Assembly: GCF_002262885.1 (NCBI RefSeq)
Contig: NZ_NKYF01000001.1
Coordinates: 310,001-374,000 of the forward strand
DNA length: 64,000 nt
Source: Pseudonocardia sp. MH-G8
Lineage (GTDB): Bacteria; Actinomycetota; Actinomycetes; Mycobacteriales; Pseudonocardiaceae
Direction: 5' to 3'
Below, piece after piece: positions 61,018 to 64,000 of this stretch. The translations under genes were made by a program, and so were the position numbers. Under the pieces are notes generated by a model. It made no database searches. It had not been told where the DNA came from and saw nothing but the letters and a program-made list of their open reading frames with translations. The first letter of the stretch is position 1. Every line of letters begins with the position of its first letter.

Positions 61018-61860
61018 ATGACACTTCCCGCCTCCCCCACCTGGTTCATCACCGGATGCTCCACCGGGCTCGGCCGCGCTCTGGCCACCCATGTCCTCGA
61101 GCGCGGATGGCGTGCGGTGGTCACTGCCCGCGACCCGCGGACGGTCGCCGACATCGTCGACGCCCACGGCGATCGAGCACTGGCCGTGGCGCTGGACGTG
61201 ACGGATCCCGAGCAGGTCACCGCCGCGGTCGATCAGGCCGAACAGACCTTCGGTCGGATCGACGTGCTGGTCAACAACGCCGGGTACGGCTACCTGGCCG
61301 CCATCGAAGAGGGTGAGGACGCCGCGGTGCGGGCGCTGTTCGAGGCGAACGTCTTCGGCGTCGTCGCGGTGACCAAGGCCGTGCTCCCGGGCATGCGCAC
61401 CCGCCGCGCCGGCCACATCGTCAACGTCTCCTCTCTCGGCGGGCTCGCCGCGTTCGGGGCCACCGGCTATTACCACGCCACCAAGTTCGCGGTGGAAGGG
61501 CTGTCCGAGTCCCTGGCGGCGGAGGTCGCGCCGCTGGGCATCGGGGTGATGATCGTGGAGCCGGGCGCCTTCCGCACGAACTGGTCCGGGCCGTCGATGC
61601 GACAGTCCACGGTCCGCATCGACGACTACGCCGAGACCGCCGGCAAGCGCCGCGACGCGACGCTGGCCACGTACGGCAAGCAGCCCGGCGACCCGGCCCG
61701 CGCCGCCGAGGCCGTCGTGGCCGCGCTCGAGGCGGGGGAGCCCCCGCTGCGGCTGCTCCTCGGCGCGGCCGCGCTCCGGATCGCCCGCGGCAAGCTCGAC
61801 GCGCTGCAGCGGGACTTCGCCAGCTGGGAGCACCTCACCCTGAGCACCGACGTGTCGTGA
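61018..61860 (+). CDS. Short-chain dehydrogenase/reductase
   Basis: 280 residues. ATG 61018 lacks a ribosome site and may be leaderless. The cofactor motif is a classical-type TGxxxGxG variant (FITGCSTGLGRALATHVLER); NNAGYGYLAAIEE, the Ser/Tyr/Lys active site (NVSSLGGLAAF, then TGYYHATKFAVEGLSESLA) and the C-terminal PGAFRTNW are intact. It is controlled, most likely, by the divergent XRE regulator. The substrate is unknown. Confidence 0.92.
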   Translation: MTLPASPTWFITGCSTGLGRALATHVLERGWRAVVTARDPRTVADIVDAHGDRALAVALDVTDPEQVTAAVDQAEQTFGRIDVLVNNAGYGYLAAIEEGEDAAVRALFEANVFGVVAVTKAVLPGMRTRRAGHIVNVSSLGGLAAFGATGYYHATKFAVEGLSESLAAEVAPLGIGVMIVEPGAFRTNWSGPSMRQSTVRIDDYAETAGKRRDATLATYGKQPGDPARAAEAVVAALEAGEPPLRLLLGAAALRIARGKLDALQRDFASWEHLTLSTDVS

Positions 61861-61870
61861 TCACCGGAGC

Positions 61871-61936
61871 AAGATCCGAAGTATCGGGTGCACATGGTTG
61901 TCGCGACAGCGATGGACAACCGATACCTCGGATCAT
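61871..61936 (+). repeat. Palindromic intergenic repeat, copy 3
   Basis: AAGATCCGAAGTATCGG (61871-61887), then CATGGTTGTC, GACAACCGATAC (61915-61926) and a degraded outer arm (GGATCATGA). Same orientation as copies 1 and 2; it begins 11 bp after the SDR stop and faces the stop of the convergent dehydratase. It is the most diverged copy. Confidence 0.8.
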
Positions 61937-61944
61937 GAGGCCCG

Positions 61945-63072
61945 TTAGCCGGTCAGGTCACCCTCCCGCGCGTTGACGGCCGCGTAGTGGGCCACCTTGT
62001 CCTCGTCGACGACGACGCCGAGCCCGGGCCCGGTGGGCACGCCCAGGCTGCCGCCGCGCAGTTCGAGCGGCTCGATCACGTCGTCGGCGTGCAGGTAGTA
62101 CATGCTGTCGATGGCCCGTGACAGGACCGGCGTGCTCGCCACCACGGCCAGGTGCGCCGCCGTGGCGATGCCCAGCTCGCCGCCGGAGTGCAGGTTCATG
62201 CCCAGGCCGAACGTCTCGCAGTGGGCGGCGAGCGCCTTCGTCGCCGCGATCCCGCCCCACTTGTAGACGTCGCCGTGAACGACGTCGACGGCGCCGAGGC
62301 GGACCGCCGGCGCGAAGTCCTCGAAGCGCACCAGGCACATGTTCGTGCAGAGGGGGATGCGGACCTTCGCGCGCACCTGGCTCATGCCCTCGATTCCCAC
62401 GCACGGGTCCTCGAGGTACTCCAGGTCCAGCTCCTCGAGCTGGATGCCGGCGCGCACCGAGTCCGGCACCGACCACGCGGCGTTCGGGTCCACCCGCAGC
62501 GCCACCTCGGGCAGCGCCTCCCGCAGCGCGCGCAGGATCCGCACGTCGCCGTACACGTCGCGGGTGCCCTTGAGCTTCACGGCGGTGAAGCCACCCTCGG
62601 CCACCACGCGCGCGGTGTGCTCGGCGAGGCGGGCCGGGAGCTCGGCCGCGGACGCGCCGGGGGCGTCGGCGCGCGTGACCAGCGCGGTGATCGGCACTTC
62701 GGTGCGCACGGGTCCGCCGAGCAGGTCGGTGAGGGACTGCCCGGTCGCCTTGCCGATCACGTCCCAGCAGGCGACGTCCAGCGCCGCGATCGCGGCGTAG
62801 CCGAGGTAGCCGTGGAAGAACGGCACCATGTGCTGGCGGCGGTGGAAGGCCTCGAGCGCGAACGGGCTGGTGCCGACCAGGTCCGCGGCGAGCCGGCGCA
62901 CCAGCTCGGCCACCGGACGGCCCCACATCGTCTCGCCCCAGCCGGTGACGCCGGAGTCGGTGCGGATCGAGACGATCGTGCGGGTCTCTCCGGTCTTCGT
63001 CTCGAACGAGCTGGTGAACGGGTTCGTCAGCGGCAGGTTGACGACCTGCACGTCGACATCGGTGATCTTCAC
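61945..63072 (-). CDS. Enolase-superfamily dehydratase, glucarate-dehydratase-like
   Basis: 375 residues; GTG 63072 overlaps the stop of the creatininase-family gene (GTGA). The active site has the two Lys of the KxK motif (TAVKLKGTRDVYGD), metal ligands Asp (LRVDPNAAWSVPDS), Glu (LEYLEDPCVGIEG) and Asn (PLCTNMCLVRFED), and a His in GMNLHSGGELGI. Asp/Glu/Asn ligation is the mark of the glucarate dehydratase subgroup. It likely dehydrates an aldaric acid. Pairing with an amidohydrolase hints that the acid may be released from an amide or lactam first. Confidence 0.87.
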   Translation of the reverse strand: MKITDVDVQVVNLPLTNPFTSSFETKTGETRTIVSIRTDSGVTGWGETMWGRPVAELVRRLAADLVGTSPFALEAFHRRQHMVPFFHGYLGYAAIAALDVACWDVIGKATGQSLTDLLGGPVRTEVPITALVTRADAPGASAAELPARLAEHTARVVAEGGFTAVKLKGTRDVYGDVRILRALREALPEVALRVDPNAAWSVPDSVRAGIQLEELDLEYLEDPCVGIEGMSQVRAKVRIPLCTNMCLVRFEDFAPAVRLGAVDVVHGDVYKWGGIAATKALAAHCETFGLGMNLHSGGELGIATAAHLAVVASTPVLSRAIDSMYYLHADDVIEPLELRGGSLGVPTGPGLGVVVDEDKVAHYAAVNAREGDLTG

Positions 63073-63833
63073 GGGTTTCCCCCTCCGTGGCTGGTGGCGG
63101 TGGCGGCGTGGAACGCGCGGATCGCACCCGCGAGCGCCTCCGCGCGGGCGTCGAGCAGCGCGGCGCCCGTCGTGGCGTCGGCGGCCCCCGGGTCGTCGGT
63201 CGTGCCGCCCACCCGCGCCCACTCGCCGTGCCGCTCCACGACCAGACCCGGCGCGGGCGGGCGGTGGAACAGCGGCGGCTCGTCCGGCGCCTGCCACGGC
63301 GCGGGCGTGGCCACCAGGTCGGGGTGGGCAGCGAGCATCAGCGACGTCTCGAACGCACCGGCGTGGCCGGGCGGCCCGCCCTCGCCCAGCGCCCAGTAGG
63401 AGCAGGCACCGAGCGCGACGTCGCGTTCCAGCGCGCAGCGCTTCACCGCGAGCCTGACGATCTCGTCGTTGCCGCCGTGGCCGTTGACGAGCAGCACCCG
63501 GCGGAACCCGCTGCGCGCGAGCGAGTCGAGGACGTCAGCGAGCACGGCCTGCAGCGTGGCCGGGGAGAGCGACACGGCGGCGGCGAACAGGTGGTGCGGG
63601 CTGTGCCCGAACGGCAGGGCAGGCAGCCGCACGAGCTCCGGACCGCCGTCGCCGAGCCGCGCGATCGCCGCGTCCACGACGGCCTCGGCGAGCATCGTGT
63701 CCGTGCCCATCGGCAGGTGCGCGGAGTGCTGCTCCTGGGAGCCGACGGGGAGCACCGCGATCGCCCCGCGCTCCCCTGCGGCGCGGACCTCCCGCCACGG
63801 CTGCCGGTCGAGTCGTAACACGGCTGTCTCCAC
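63069..63833 (-). CDS. Creatininase family amidohydrolase
   Basis: 254 residues from GTG 63833, chosen because the earlier GTG at 63896 overlaps a divergent start. Metal-binding segments of the creatininase/MftE/FAPy-deformylase family are complete: VLPVGSQEQHSAHLPMGTDT (Glu, His, Asp), LLVNGHGGNDEIVRL and AFETSLMLA (Glu). These zinc enzymes cleave cyclic or simple amides. It is translationally coupled to the downstream dehydratase. Confidence 0.88.
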   Translation of the reverse strand: METAVLRLDRQPWREVRAAGERGAIAVLPVGSQEQHSAHLPMGTDTMLAEAVVDAAIARLGDGGPELVRLPALPFGHSPHHLFAAAVSLSPATLQAVLADVLDSLARSGFRRVLLVNGHGGNDEIVRLAVKRCALERDVALGACSYWALGEGGPPGHAGAFETSLMLAAHPDLVATPAPWQAPDEPPLFHRPPAPGLVVERHGEWARVGGTTDDPGAADATTGAALLDARAEALAGAIRAFHAATATSHGGGNP

Positions 63834-63881
63834 CTTCCTGTGCTCGAGGTGCGTGAGGTCGACGTGTTTAAGGTCGTGGGC

Positions 63882-64000
63882 ATGAGCAGCCCCCACCGCG
63901 CAGCGCTGCGCCTGGTGCCCGAGCCGGCCGCCGCTCCCCCGGCGCGCACGCTCGGGGCGGTCGAGCTGCTGCCCGGCCTGGTGCGGGCGTCGCTGATGGA
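63882..64000 (+). CDS. Start of an unidentified gene, cut by the window edge
   Basis: ATG 63882 opens a frame of at least 39 codons with strong GC at third positions (MSSPHRAALRLVPEPAAAPP, then LGAVELLPGLVRASL), running off the right edge. It diverges from the creatininase-family gene with 48 bp between. A regulator of that pair would be a natural guess, but the fragment is too short to assign. Confidence 0.5.
   Translation, partial: MSSPHRAALRLVPEPAAAPPARTLGAVELLPGLVRASLM

Noticed and set aside
1..64000. CRISPR arrays, tRNA or rRNA genes, insertion sequences
   Set aside because: No regularly spaced repeats, cloverleaf sequences, rRNA motifs or transposase motifs were seen on either strand.

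Overview
The window is about 64 kb of very GC-rich DNA. GTG starts are common, GTGA/ATGA stop-start overlaps are frequent, and the gene families are typical of actinomycetes (F420/LLM oxidoreductases, TetR, LacI and MocR regulators, DinB/DUF664, FNT plus cyanase). It looks like the chromosome of a soil actinomycete, probably of the Pseudonocardiaceae; that placement is inferred from composition and gene content. No rRNA, tRNA, CRISPR array, complete insertion sequence or phage gene was seen.

Region by region. 1-6.3 kb: a substrate-binding lipoprotein diverges from a sugar-acid operon (RraA-type aldolase, enolase-superfamily dehydratase, aldehyde dehydrogenase, aldo/keto reductase, Gfo/Idh/MocA dehydrogenase). 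6.3-10.3 kb: a quinone-type reductase behind palindromic operators, azlC/azlD diverging from an Lrp regulator, and a trans-3-hydroxyproline-dehydratase-like protein. 10.3-15.6 kb: an eight-cysteine mini-protein with a membrane redoxin, an M48 protease and two proteins of unknown function. 15.7-18.8 kb: DinB protein, a frameshifted methyltransferase, then the most notable locus: a UGSC-type selenoprotein with an in-frame UGA inside a U-G-S-C motif, a hairpin just downstream, and a translationally coupled partner gene. 19-26.3 kb: LysR, CoA-transferase, MatC-like permease, a thioesterase with a coupled 46-residue ORF, and a divergent EamA/MocR pair. 26.4-29.1 kb: TetR debris and a three-gene cobalt-type nitrile hydratase with a split beta subunit. 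29-43.6 kb: mixed genes with an unusual number of decayed ones (LLM oxidoreductase, GH3 glucosidase, ECF sigma factor). 43.7-49 kb: a TctCBA carboxylate transporter diverging from its likely two-component system. 49-54.4 kb: a sugar ABC importer without ATPase, a ManD-type mannonate dehydratase and a zinc dehydrogenase. 54.6-58.4 kb: LacI regulator, HisD-family dehydrogenase behind a 31-bp near-perfect palindrome, and an MHS transporter. 58.4-64 kb: FNT channel and cyanase, XRE regulator and SDR, glucarate-dehydratase-like enzyme with a creatininase-family amidohydrolase, and the start of one more gene.

Taken together, the window is an accessory catabolic region: three enolase-superfamily acid-sugar dehydratases, each next to its own oxidoreductases, transporters or regulators, plus nitrogen-releasing enzymes (nitrile hydratase, cyanase, creatininase family). 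Six genes are broken or truncated, which fits a region under turnover. Three copies of a palindromic repeat of about 70 bp lie just after stop codons near 42.6, 43.6 and 61.9 kb.
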